DNA of 20,565 nt from Nemertoderma westbladi (GCA_032718475.1 JAUCBJ010002277.1:1-20565); one strand, 5' to 3'. Positions 1 through 9,155 are shown, numbered from the stretch's first letter. Program-made: numbers and translations. Notes: generated by a model not told the origin, from the letters alone.

Positions 1-402
1 CCTGTACTTAATTATTTGATATACTGCAGTTTTTAGGTTTATGTACTTAATTTGGTGTGCTCTACGAGTTCTACCGTGTGAATTTTAAATCACTAAATAT
101 ATATACAAGAATACAAGAATACAAGAATACTCAGATATACCTCCTTCTCGGCATATAAGGTTGCCCATATTGTTAATATAATATTATTTGAATAGTTTTA
201 CAATATGCTAGTATGTTCTGGAGTCGTTTATTATTTTTTTAAATATAATTTTTCAATTTATTTATCCGTAATTTTTCACACACCAAAAAGTATCGTTTAC
301 AGAAAAACTGGAAATTCAGATAGGCAGACAACACATGTGAAAATACAAAAAATTATTTTGCATACAAAAATATATTACATAATTTTGTTCATTATATTTT
401 AG
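1..402. other. AT-rich non-coding stretch, probable intron
   Basis: No convincing coding sequence is seen. The stretch ends in a T-rich tract and an AG at 401-402, directly before the open transposase frame, so it is best read as an intron of the P-like element. It contains an 8-bp unit TACAAGAA repeated about three times near 112-135, and TGTACTTAATT occurs twice in the first 55 bases. Confidence 0.4.
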
Positions 403-2165
403 GTACTACGAAATGAAATTCCTCTGCCGTCGGATCGGCTTCTCCGCAAACTAATATCTGGTCATGTCAAAGCGATAAAGGCAATAACGACCCTCAGAGA
501 CGAAAACCGAATTGGTAACGATGTGGTACTACTAGTGGACGAGATGTATTTACAACAACAACAGCGGTACGGTGGAGGAGAATTAGTTGGGTTGGATGAT
601 AATGGTGAACTTTTTACTGGAATTCTTTGCTTCATGATTGTTTCCTTGAAATTATCAATACCAATCGTTGTTCATGCTATACCAGAGTACAGTTGCACAG
701 CTAAACTTGTCTCGGATGGGATCACAACATGTATCAAAAACATTACCGATGAAAATTTCAATATTCATGCAATTATATCCGATAACAATAAATCTAATGT
801 ATCGGCCTTTAATAAACTTGCAACGGATTCACCTGGTGAAAAACCGGATTCCATCAAATCAGAAACTGGTGGAAATATTTACCCTTTATATGACCCCGTC
901 CATATCATGAAAAATATTAGAAACAATTTGGCAAGTCAAGGTTATTTCAATATCGGCGAACCCTTTCATATAAACTCAATGGAAGGACATTCACAGTTCC
1001 CACTGGTCAGGTGAAATGGTCACTGCTTTACAAAATTGAAGAAATTGACTCAAAACGTGAAACTTGTTTACGTTTAGCTCCTAAACTGTCATACGGCGCA
1101 ACACATTTCGGAAACAAAAAACAAAACGTTCCCCTCGCATTAGCAATTTTCGATTTATATACCATTTCAGCGTGCCTCTATTATTTCCCAACGGAAGAGT
1201 GTACTGCGGAGTTCTTGCGTCTTATCAACAATTGGTGGTTAGTAGTCAACGCAAAAGAAAGATTCCATCCTCTAGCTATTGGCAATGCGATGGTGAAAGG
1301 CGATGGAAAAGTTGACTTTCTGAACAACTTTTCTGATTGGCTTGAAAAACCAGCTCATAAGTTGTTAACTTAAGAAACTAGAAGCGCCTTGATTCAGACA
1401 AACCGGGGTATTGCCAACTTGTGTACCGAGTTACTCGATAGCAGCTTTGAGTATGTGCTTACCTGAAAATTGCAAACTGATCCATTGGAGCGTCATTATT
1501 CGAAGTACAGACAGATGAGTGGAGGCCGATTTTTGGTAAGTTTAATGGAGGTTTTGCGCTCTGAAAATATATTGCGAGTGAAATCAATACTAAAGGAGAG
1601 CATATCGTTGGAAAAAGTTATCGAGGAAAGTAAAACTAACAATTACACGGAACTCTGTGAAAGCGTGGATCATATTGAATTCGTATACGAAACAGATGAA
1701 GCCACAAAGGAAGCCACCGTATGCGTTGCTGGTTACATTGCTCACAAACTACTAAAAAGCAATAAATGCAAAACATGCAACGATACAATTGCTCAGGATT
1801 CATCAAGAGCAACCGACCGGCCATTCTTCGACCTACTCAATCAAGGGGGATTAACATACCCAGCAACGAATCTCCGCGAGATTGTCAAAGATTCTTTTTT
1901 AATTTTGGCACAAGTGGAGACACTACTGCGTGGGCGGTCTCTCCCATTTCGACCAGCAGCACTTGCTATATTGCAACATGTACTTGGAAATAGTCCATCA
2001 TTAGAAATTGGCTGTCAACGCCATTCATATTCTTCTACTATTTTCACTACAGTGTGCAATGTCTTCGCAAATACTCTTGCAAAAGAACATTCGCAATCAG
2101 TCAGAGAAGATGCCATCAAGACGTTTAAAACTCGCCAACGATTTAAAGCAGGAACCAATAATTAG
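403..2165 (+). pseudogene. P-element/THAP9-like transposase, broken
   Basis: This is a remnant of a P-superfamily cut-and-paste transposase, a DNA-cleaving and joining enzyme with an RNase H-like fold and a GTP-binding insertion. The frame opens right after the AG at 401-402 and begins VLRNEIPLPSDRLLRKL, resembling the segment before the catalytic core. The core motif LLVDEMYLQ has its aspartate at 538-540. The motif YDPVHIMKNIRNNL, with its aspartate at 892-894, matches the D..H..K..RN signature of the family. After a frameshift near 1000-1014 the homology continues in another frame (KWSLLYKIEEID, LRLAPKLS). A TAA at 1371-1373 and a TGA near 1464 interrupt that frame. Beyond them lies the C-terminal motif TDPLERHYSKYRQMSGGRF, with its glutamate at 1488-1490, and a VAGYIAHKL...CKTC segment. 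The frame ends at 2165. The N-terminal THAP zinc finger would lie upstream of the window. With three lesions it cannot make a full protein. Confidence 0.88.
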
Positions 2166-3060
2166 TCTACTATGGCCGCCGCACCCTGGACTACTGTATC
2201 TCCCCGTCAAGTGGGCTGCCACAGACTCCGCTAGCATGGTCTCCCTCCCTTAGTTATCACCATGGCCAGTACTGGCTTCTATAACTTGTCCTGTGCGTCC
2301 ATACAGTAGGTATTTGTATACCAGTACCTACAGTATATATTTATTTATAATACATACAGTACACTATATATCTATGAATATTAAAATATGTCTTTATATA
2401 TAACATCTCAATAATATACATAAGATAATGATACTAATATCTAGTGAGTCAAAAGATTTACTTTACATAGTTGGGAATATTAAAAAAATATTATTATTAT
2501 TAAATGTCACGGTTGGACAGATAAGGGGGGTTGGGGGCGGGGGGAGGGGTGGGGGGTGGTATGTATGAGTATACCTTGCGCAAGCAACCGGAACAAGAAT
2601 TCCCATTCGATCTAAGCATGGCCTTGTCAAGTCATTTCAAAAAATAATAGTTTATACATTTGCAGATGAGAATAATATTATTTTGGAACCTCTAACAACG
2701 GACGACTATGCCGATAAAGCACTTTTCACCTCAGTAGATTGTATACATTTCAGGCTAGACTTAACAAATTTTATCTATGGATTGATTTTGTAATAGATTT
2801 TCCGACATAGGATTGACTAAGTTCCTTTACAACAAGGAAACCTTCGATGAAGCAAGAACGATTATCAACGAAACAATATAGAGAACGATGAAATCCTTGG
2901 TGAATGTCAGCTCAACGTACGGACAGACAAGCAATCGTTCTTCTAGAAGTAAAATTAAAAGGTAAAGTTTCATTAATAATATTTCGTTGATACCAGTAGT
3001 AGTGACTAAAAGTGCTGAGGAATAATAAATTATAGAAATTGTTGAAAATTATTATAAAGC
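2166..3060. other. Non-coding region after the P-like remnant
   Basis: No gene is supported. A probable hairpin lies at about 2303-2333 (ACAGTAGGTA against TACCTACAGT with one mismatch). Around 2815-2962 a reading frame containing KFLYNKETFDEARTIINETI is closed by a stop at its end. It resembles decayed coding DNA but matches no family I recognise. No terminal inverted repeat of the P-like element could be identified. Confidence 0.3.
2525..2558 (+). repeat. G-rich tract with G-quadruplex pattern
   Basis: Five runs of four to six guanines are separated by one or two other bases (TT, C, A, T) within 34 nucleotides. This satisfies the usual G-quadruplex pattern. The surroundings are AT-rich and no gene is adjacent, so no role can be assigned. 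Confidence 0.7.
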
Positions 3061-3560
3061 ATAGTTTTGATGGTTACTACGGTAACCAGGTAGTAAAATA
3101 ATTTTATAAATTTGTTACAATTATACAAACCAATAATTTTTCATGAAGGTATGTCAGTAGCAATAAGAATATTCCAATAAATACATATTTAAACTTGAAT
3201 ACCAGTTGCTATGGCAACCTTAAGTACAAAATATACACCCCCCCCCCCCCCCCCACCCGGCGGCGCGCAAGAAATGACGAGATATTATTATCTTGATCAG
3301 CATATTGAATTTCTTAAAAAGAAAAATTCTAACTTTTTATCTGAAATATAGGTGAAAAGTGTATATTTTAAATCGTCGCTGCTGGTAGCTATGGTAACTA
3401 GGTGATGTTAAAACCTTCTCAGAATATTGGCAACTAACCATACTATACCTGATTCAAGTTTTGACTTAATCGATATAAGTGTTCAGTTGTAAAATGCAAA
3501 ATAAATGTATATATTGAAATGACATTACTGGTTGCTATGGTAATTGGCAGCAAAAAAAAT
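3060..3560 (+). repeat. Degenerate array of GTTGCTATGGTAAC-type palindromes
   Basis: Four related 14-mers occur in the same orientation: GTTACTACGGTAAC at 3073-3086, GTTGCTATGGCAAC at 3205-3218, GTAGCTATGGTAAC at 3385-3398 and GTTGCTATGGTAAT at 3531-3544. They are spaced 132, 180 and 146 bp apart. Each is preceded by a TTGAAAT- or TTTAAAT-like string and followed by a GGTAGTAAAA-like string, so they look like the conserved centres of old tandem units. The core resembles the RFX X-box. Regulatory use is not shown. Confidence 0.6.
3238..3254 (+). repeat. 17-nt C homopolymer
   Basis: An uninterrupted run of 17 cytosines lies inside the palindrome array, followed by a short GC-rich string (ACCCGGCGGCGCGC). 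It is one of five long G or C runs in the window. Confidence 0.95.
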
Positions 3561-4330
3561 TTCCTCAAAAGGTAAAAAATTTACTAATCTAGAATTAGTG
3601 AAATTTTTGTGACCAGCAGATAAAGTGGAAAAATGTTATTAAAGTTGAAAGTTACCCCACTAAATTTTTACGCCTGCAGCAGCATTCCGGGTCGTGTTAT
3701 AGTAGGTCATGGGATACCCCATAATCCAACACCATATTTCCTATGCTTCTCTTTTTTGTGGCACTAATTGTTATTTACGATGTTGGCTCGTGTTGACTAC
3801 CGTTACCGCAGTCCTCCTATTTTGTTTCACTTTCACGCTTACTGGGATACCACAACAGCCTAGTTGCTAGTTAGCCAGTTAACTAACATAATAAAGGCAA
3901 TTCTATTTACTGGCATCAACTTATAGGCAATACACACTTTTGACTGCGCCTCTGAATTTCACCCCACCACTGTATCGTACTGTATCAAAATTAATTAAAA
4001 TTTATGTTTTCGATTTTGAATTTTTGAATGATAATGTAATAGTAATATCCCCCACCTCAAACACCATGTACCTAATTGTTTTCCTCACACTACTCCAGTT
4101 GTGGCTGGGGTTTCGTGTGGGGCTTATCATTTGGAGATCAAGTATTGCAATAAAAATATTGTCAGTGATAAATTTGTTTAACTTTTGCAAACATACCTTA
4201 ACACAAACATACAAACAAACATACATACTAGATATAGCCAAATATGGTAATAGGCATCAGAAAAAAATCACCAACTGAAAACACCCTGCGAATATTTTAG
4301 AAGCATGGCAAGATAAATAATTAAATTTTG

Positions 4331-4530
4331 ACAGACACATTGACAGTGAAAGAGACAGACAGACAGACAAACTGAGAGACAGGCAGGCAGACAGACACAG
4401 AAATAGTTATTAGATAATTCCAAACATGTAAACTGACATCGACATCAAGAAAAATCCCAACAGCAACCATTTCACATTGATTATGTGCTTTTTATTATTT
4501 TGATGGACAGACAGACATACAGACAGAAAG
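4331..4530 (+). repeat. CAGA/GACA microsatellite blocks
   Basis: Imperfect GACA repeats occupy about 4331-4400 (GACAGACAGACAGACAAAC, GACAGGCAGGCAGACAGACA). A second block lies at about 4505-4530. They are ordinary simple-sequence repeats, interrupted by unrelated AT-rich DNA. Confidence 0.85.
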
Positions 4531-4655
4531 CCAACCATTACTCGAAAAGTATAATAGATCTCGCGATGCCATTTCCAGATTTGAAATCCTCATTAAAATC
4601 TGCTCTAGATGAAATAAAAAAACAAAAATCGAAAATTTTGACCTGAGGGGGGGTG

Positions 4656-4659
4656 TACC
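4656..4659. other. Left candidate target-site duplication (TACC)
   Basis: TACC immediately precedes the first base of the inverted repeat and recurs directly after the right end at 9124-9127. The element ends contain the palindrome CTAG, so a CTAG duplication with ends one step inward, or a TA duplication, cannot be excluded. Confidence 0.6.
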
Positions 4660-5100
4660 CTAGGGTGTGTCTGGAATCACTTTTTTTGCCGAATGGCTTA
4701 GCAACTCATACAATTGAGGAGGCTTGGCATCCTGATATGAATACTGATTTTTTTTTCAAAAATCAATGATGGGATCAGGTGGCTCCAGATGGATCAAGAT
4801 ATGACGTCATTGGTAGAAAAGGCTATTTTTAGAATATCATTGATTCGTGAAAATATTTTCCAAAAACGGTGCAACTTGCACCAGTGAGAAAGATTAGGGC
4901 ATTCAGTTGATTGTTGAAATGCATTTTAGATATGATTGATCGGATCAGGTGGCTCCAGATGAATCAAGATATGACGTCATTGGTAGAAAAGGCTATTTTT
5001 AGAATATCATTGATTCGTGAAATTATTTTCCAAAAACGGTACAACTTGCATATAAATAAGAAAGATCCGGGCATTGAGTTGATTGTTGAAAGTTGATTTT
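4660..5100 (+). repeat. Left terminal inverted repeat
   Basis: The stretch pairs with the reverse complement of about 8690-9123. The outer 110 bases are unique to the ends. They include a T7 run, GCCGAATGGCTTAGCAACTC and a T9 run that nearly matches its partner. The inner part consists of subrepeat units. Only a few mismatches are visible over the first 300 or so bases. The match becomes ragged after about 5045, where the left copy has lost part of a GGTGCAA-N-TTGCACC box. Confidence 0.92.
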
Positions 5101-5200
5101 TGAAAGTTGAGTTGATTGTTTAGTTGATTGTTTAGTTTTTATTGATGGGACCAGGTGGCTCCAGAGTAACTAAATGGTGACGTCATACCTAAAAATGTCC
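4772..5200 (+). promoter_or_regulatory. Left subterminal repeat units with TGACGTCA boxes
   Basis: Three units begin GGATCAGGTGGCTCCAGA or close to it, at 4772, 4942 and 5148 (the third is truncated and diverged). Each carries a perfect TGACGTCA palindrome, at 4802-4809, 4972-4979 and 5178-5185. The first unit also has the palindrome GGTGCAA-C-TTGCACC at 4868-4882. Repeated palindromes near transposon ends are typical transposase-binding sites. TGACGTCA is also the consensus CREB/ATF response element, so it could drive transcription inward. Which role applies is inference. Confidence 0.65.
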
Positions 5201-5558
5201 AATTGAAGAACAAAAAGTGCTAATAATAGAACCACTCTCATATGATATGGTAAGTAAAGTAGGAAAATAATGCTGAATCATGCCAATCACTGAATCATGC
5301 CAAATAAGAAAGCCTTACATTGATATAAAAAAACATAGTACCTTTACTGTACCAACAAAATACAGTAGCTACAAATTATCAAATTATATGGCGGGTTTTT
5401 TGAAATATGTTTCGGTACTGATTAATAGATATTCTCACTAGTCAGTTTCTCCTGTTATGTCTGTCGACTGTGTTACACAGTAAGAAGCCTACATGCTGAA
5501 ATTCTGAAATATACTACTGTAATTCTGGAATTTACAGTTTCATTTGCAAACCTCTACC

Positions 5559-5575
5559 TATAAATATATAAATAG
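5559..5575 (+). promoter_or_regulatory. TATA-like box upstream of the transposase
   Basis: The string TATAAATATATAAATAG lies about 650 bp before the transposase ATG, inside the element and just inside the left inverted repeat. It is a plausible core promoter. AT-rich composition makes a chance match possible. A polypyrimidine tract and AG at about 5865-5880 could be the acceptor of a leader intron. Confidence 0.35.
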
Positions 5576-5886
5576 AGTATAAATGACTACAGTAAAAAAT
5601 TAGATTGTGTTTCAAAGTTTGCGGGATAGGCATCAATTCATCGATTAGGTTTAGCTTTACGGACAGGATACGCCACATCACGGATGTTTTCCACTGTGCC
5701 AGGTCGTGCCCGCAGCCCGGTCTGTAAACATTTACGTTTAAAATGAGAAAATAGAGATGTATAATATGTAAACGGTTTATAAAGCCGATTTTTAGTTTTT
5801 AAGTTGGGGAACATTTTGTTTACCCTGTTCTAATTGAAATTTTTGAGAATTTTCATAAACTTCCTTTATTTTCTCTGTAGGCCAAG

Positions 5887-6086
5887 GCCACATATTCCAC
5901 ATAATGATGAATTGTTACTTTGTTGCATAGCAACCGTGCTGTATCAAGATTACTTGCTTCCAAAGAGTGTAGCGGTAAATTCAAAAGCCACATATTCCAC
6001 ATAATGATGAATTGTTACTTTGTTGCATAGCAACCGTGCTGTATCAAGATTACTTGCTTCCAAAGAGTGTAGCGGTAAATTCAAAA
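5887..6086 (+). repeat. Exact 100-bp tandem duplication upstream of the transposase
   Basis: Bases 5887-5986 and 5987-6086 read the same throughout. Each copy carries the 13-bp palindrome GTTGCATAGCAAC (5922-5934 and 6022-6034), resembling an RFX X-box. The identity implies a very recent duplication or an assembly artefact. Its position before the gene suggests it affects the leader or promoter, which is inference. Confidence 0.93.
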
Positions 6087-6219
6087 GCACATCAATGCCT
6101 AAGGCTTCAAAAAACATTGTAGTATGTAGTAGGCCTACTGTATAGTATTATATTGTACTGTAATATTAGTATTATAAGTATTATCGCGAGTTGTATTTGG
6201 GATCTTGTGTACATGTGAA

Positions 6220-8448
6220 ATGAGTACAAGAACAACCACCGCCAAACTATATGGCCAACCAGCCAAACTACCATTCAATCAATTACCTACCCTTAGAGAA
6301 GTTCTACAACACTACCAGTACACAAAAGAAGATTACAAAACAGCAAATGCTTCAAGTAAGGAACCTGGATACCGCACAATTTCGCAACTAGTGGCAAATG
6401 ATGTTACAGAGATCTATGCACGTGCCAGCATACCAACTATCAGTGTTGAAGGTATCATTAAAAAGATAACCAAATCAGTATTGGATGTAAAGAAATTAAA
6501 CAAGTTTCGAGATGATCAAAAGTCGAAGCCATATTATGTGGAAAGAGTTGAAATGATGCAAACAAATTTTAATGGACTGTTTGATGTTGTTGATGATAAA
6601 AGTGTTGCTGCTAGAGAGTTGGATTTCTTGAAAGATCAGCGTAATAATCGAAGGATGGTTATCGGTAGTCTAGATCGTTTAGTGAGTACAGCTAACATCA
6701 AGCGGGTTACCAGAAATTATCAGGCAGCTCAGCGGCATGAGCGAGAAGCAGTAAGACGTAGGTTATCTTATCCTATAGTTTGTGAGGAATCAGTTCCTGA
6801 TTCTCTTCCAAATTCTATAACTAATCAAAATGATGGAATTCCAAATAAAGTAGTGAAACGTTCTGATGGCCAAGACACCAAGATTGACAGCAGCGATGAT
6901 GAATCTTGTTACAATTTCAAAAAGCCTCAGCCACTCGTTAATGTCTCAGCTGTTTGCCGTGAAGCCAGTCGGTATGGTGTATCTTTAAGAGCAACAGCTG
7001 CCATTGCCTCAGCTACTCTCAGTGATATGCTAACTGATGTTGATGACAGAATTATAATTGGGCCAGGTAAAATTCGATCTGGTATACATACACTACAACA
7101 GAGCCTCTTGTCAACACACAGAACTAACAAGCTAGACCTATTTGGGATTTCGTTTGATGGCAGAAATGACATTACAAAGATTCAGGAATCTGGATCAAGA
7201 CACATTTTATCTGCCAAAGAGACACATTACGTTATTGTTCAAGAACCTTCTGGGATGTACATGGGCCATGTCACTCCCAAATCCGGGACATCTAATGATA
7301 TATTTAGAGCCGTGATAGAATACCTCAAAGAAAGGGAAATCCCTCTCACTATGTTGAGGTTCGTTAGTTGTGATGGAACAAACACCAACACAGGAAGGAA
7401 AGGAGGTGTGATACGTCTGCTGGAAGATCATATAAAATCTCCACTGCAATGGGCAGTTTGCATGCTGCACCTAAATGAACTCCCTCTTCGACATCTATTT
7501 ATCCACTTCAATGGACAGACTGATGGCCCAAATTCCTACAAAGGTCCTATTGGTGTTGAAATAAAAAAAGATCTTGTATCACTTCCAGTTGTTAAATACA
7601 AGGAAATATATTCCCCAAATTTTACAGACATGGAGAAGACTGCTTTGAACAGCTTAAGCAAGGATCAGAAGTACTTGTATCTTATTACCCAGGCAATCAT
7701 CAGCGGTATATGTAGTGAGGAATTTGCACGTAACCAGCCTGGCAAGTTGGCTCATTCACGTTGGTTAACAACTGCAAACAGAGTTTGCAGGCTTTACATC
7801 AGCACTGCTACACCCTCTAGGAGTTTAGAAATCATCGTCCACTTCATCATCACTGTTTACTCACCAATGTGGTTTCTTATAAAACGTCGAAATCTTCTAC
7901 AGAATGGCTCGTGTAACTTATTCAACCTTATTTCCTGGACTCGTTGCCTTGATGAAGAGGCCAAGATGGTTGTTGACAGGGTGATTCTCCACAATGCATA
8001 CTTCGCTCACCATGAGAATGTTCTCTATTCCATGTTGTTTGACGATAGAGACTTTATTCGAGAACTTGCTGTACGTCGCATTGCGAAGGCTCGTAAATCT
8101 CGTACGTCTGAAGCTGCAGTCCGGCAGTTTGTAGTCCCTGTCACAATTAATTTTGATGCTAGTGACTACTATGACATAATAGACTGGCAAAGTACTGACG
8201 TCACTGAACCACCACTCACTGCCAACTTGGAAGTCCATGAGCTACATTCTATCCGAGAGTCAAATTCATGTGACTTTAAATGTCATACTCAGCATGTTGA
8301 ACGAATGGTTCAAGTTGTGGCTGAGGTGTCATCTAAAGTAGTTGGTGTTGATCGTCGAGATGGACTTATACTTACAAAGTTGGCTGCTCGAAAGGATCGT
8401 CCAGTATTCAATACAAAGTCAGATTTTAAGCTCAAACTGTCAATGTAA
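6220..8448 (+). CDS. Transposase-like protein, hAT-like RNase H fold, superfamily uncertain
   Basis: This is a single uninterrupted frame of 742 codons starting at the first ATG (6220), with a purine at -3 and a TAA at 8446-8448. The frame extends slightly upstream without a further ATG. Residues 1-220 are mixed basic and polar without a recognisable zinc finger. An acidic SSDDES patch lies near 224-229. The likely catalytic core follows: LFGISFDGRND (Asp313), HYVIVQEPSGMYMGHV (336-351), SCDGTNTNTGRKGG (Asp385), LHLNELPLRHL (416-426), HSRWLTTANR (512-521) and NAYFAHHENVL (592-602, with Glu599 as candidate third acidic residue). The DG..NTG...G and LH.NEL pattern recalls hAT transposases, whose core holds a helical insertion. 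It has no introns and lies inside matching inverted repeats, so its expected role is binding and cleaving those ends. The family resembles unnamed proteins of invertebrate genomes. The exact superfamily is not known to me. Confidence 0.82.
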   Translation: MSTRTTTAKLYGQPAKLPFNQLPTLREVLQHYQYTKEDYKTANASSKEPGYRTISQLVANDVTEIYARASIPTISVEGIIKKITKSVLDVKKLNKFRDDQKSKPYYVERVEMMQTNFNGLFDVVDDKSVAARELDFLKDQRNNRRMVIGSLDRLVSTANIKRVTRNYQAAQRHEREAVRRRLSYPIVCEESVPDSLPNSITNQNDGIPNKVVKRSDGQDTKIDSSDDESCYNFKKPQPLVNVSAVCREASRYGVSLRATAAIASATLSDMLTDVDDRIIIGPGKIRSGIHTLQQSLLSTHRTNKLDLFGISFDGRNDITKIQESGSRHILSAKETHYVIVQEPSGMYMGHVTPKSGTSNDIFRAVIEYLKEREIPLTMLRFVSCDGTNTNTGRKGGVIRLLEDHIKSPLQWAVCMLHLNELPLRHLFIHFNGQTDGPNSYKGPIGVEIKKDLVSLPVVKYKEIYSPNFTDMEKTALNSLSKDQKYLYLITQAIISGICSEEFARNQPGKLAHSRWLTTANRVCRLYISTATPSRSLEIIVHFIITVYSPMWFLIKRRNLLQNGSCNLFNLISWTRCLDEEAKMVVDRVILHNAYFAHHENVLYSMLFDDRDFIRELAVRRIAKARKSRTSEAAVRQFVVPVTINFDASDYYDIIDWQSTDVTEPPLTANLEVHELHSIRESNSCDFKCHTQHVERMVQVVAEVSSKVVGVDRRDGLILTKLAARKDRPVFNTKSDFKLKLSM

Positions 8449-8521
8449 GGCTTGCTTATTTGGTTTATTTAGTTAGATTATATATGCTTTAATCAAACAA
8501 AACCTATCAATCAAAACTAAA
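8449..8521 (+). other. Short 3' region of the transposase gene
   Basis: Only about 70 bases separate the stop codon from the innermost right subrepeat. No AATAAA or ATTAAA is present here, so transcript termination, if any, must lie within the right inverted repeat or beyond. Confidence 0.5.
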
Positions 8522-9011
8522 ATGTATTTTAACAATCAAATGAATGCCCGAATCTTTCTCATTTGTGCAAGTTGTAATGTTTTTCGGAAATATATAGAAG
8601 AATCAATAATATTCGAAAAGTCTTTTCTACCAATGACGTCATAACTTAATCCATCTGGAGACACCAGATCCGATCAATCAAATCTGAAATGTATTTCAAC
8701 AATCAACTGAATTCCCTAATCTTTCTCACTGGTGCAAGTTGCACCGTTTTTGGAAAATATTTTCACGAATCAATGATATTCTAAAAATAGCCTTTTCTAC
8801 CAATGACGTCATATCTTGATTCATCTGGAGCCACCTGATCCGATCAATCAAATTTAAAATGTATTTCAACAATCAACTGAATGCCCTAATCTTTCTCACT
8901 GGTGCAAGTTGCACCGTTTTTGTTAAATATTTTCACGAATCAATGATATTCTAAAAATAGCCTTTTCTACCAATGACGTCATATCTTGATCCATCTGGAG
9001 CCACCTGATCC
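8522..9011 (-). promoter_or_regulatory. Right subterminal repeat units with TGACGTCA boxes
   Basis: Three units lie in inverted orientation relative to the left side, with unit ends near 8661, 8841 and 9011. The perfect TGACGTCA boxes are at 8634-8641, 8804-8811 and 8974-8981. Those at 8804 and 8974 are exactly 170 bp apart, the same as on the left. The GGTGCAA-G-TTGCACC palindrome is at 8731-8745 and 8901-8915 and is degraded in the innermost unit. The outer two units closely match the left side and the innermost is the most diverged. Confidence 0.65.
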
Positions 9012-9123
9012 CATCATTGATTTTTGAAAAAAAAATCAGTATTCATATCTGGATGCCAAGCCTCCTCAATTGTATGAGTTGCTAAGCCATTCGGCAAAAA
9101 AAGTGATTCCAGACACACCCTAG
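8690..9123 (-). repeat. Right terminal inverted repeat
   Basis: The reverse complement of this stretch matches 4660 to about 5100. It ends GATTCCAGACACACCCTAG, the mirror of the left end. Differences seen include A for T in the CATCC-GATATG string and TTAAC for TTCCA in one unit. The near-identity marks a young or gene-converted element. Confidence 0.92.
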
Positions 9124-9127
9124 TACC
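9124..9127. other. Right candidate target-site duplication (TACC)
   Basis: TACC directly follows the CTAG end of the right inverted repeat and matches 4656-4659. Confidence 0.6.
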
Positions 9128-9155
9128 TCATTGGTTCCCCCAAGCTTGACACTAG

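Larger units (their letters stand above)
3561..4659. other. Non-coding region left of the transposon
   Basis: No gene is supported. A 112-codon open frame at 3940-4278 has no recognisable motif and low-complexity AT-rich composition. The small palindrome AGTTAACT occurs near 3880. The right part carries the CAGA microsatellites listed separately. Confidence 0.35.
4660..9123 (+). mobile_element. Complete long-TIR DNA transposon with one intact transposase gene
   Basis: Both ends carry the same sequence in inverted orientation, starting CTAGGGTGTGTCTGGAATC. The match runs through several hundred bases with only a handful of differences, which implies recent insertion or homogenisation. TACC flanks both sides. 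The inverted repeats are built of subrepeats, with unit starts 170 bp apart, each bearing TGACGTCA. Between them lie a TATA-like box, an exact 100-bp tandem duplication and a single 742-codon gene on the plus strand. The layout is that of an autonomous cut-and-paste transposon. A 4-bp duplication does not fit canonical hAT or P elements (8 bp). It would suit superfamilies with 4-bp duplications such as Sola, but the assignment is open. Confidence 0.88.

Noticed and set aside
3940-4278. 112-codon ORF as a gene
   Set aside because: It has AT-rich biased composition, no recognisable motif and an overlapping antisense open frame. Chance is more likely.
6205-6219. Extended start of the transposase frame at TTG 6205
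   Set aside because: TTG is not a credible eukaryotic start when an ATG in good context follows at 6220.
8196-8203. A seventh TGACGTCA inside the transposase coding sequence as a regulatory site
   Set aside because: It lies in coding sequence without the surrounding subrepeat and is probably coincidental.
4660-9123. Assigning the transposon to hAT because of the DG..NTG motif
   Set aside because: Canonical hAT elements make 8-bp duplications and usually have short inverted repeats with a BED finger. None of these is seen here, so only a fold-level resemblance is claimed.
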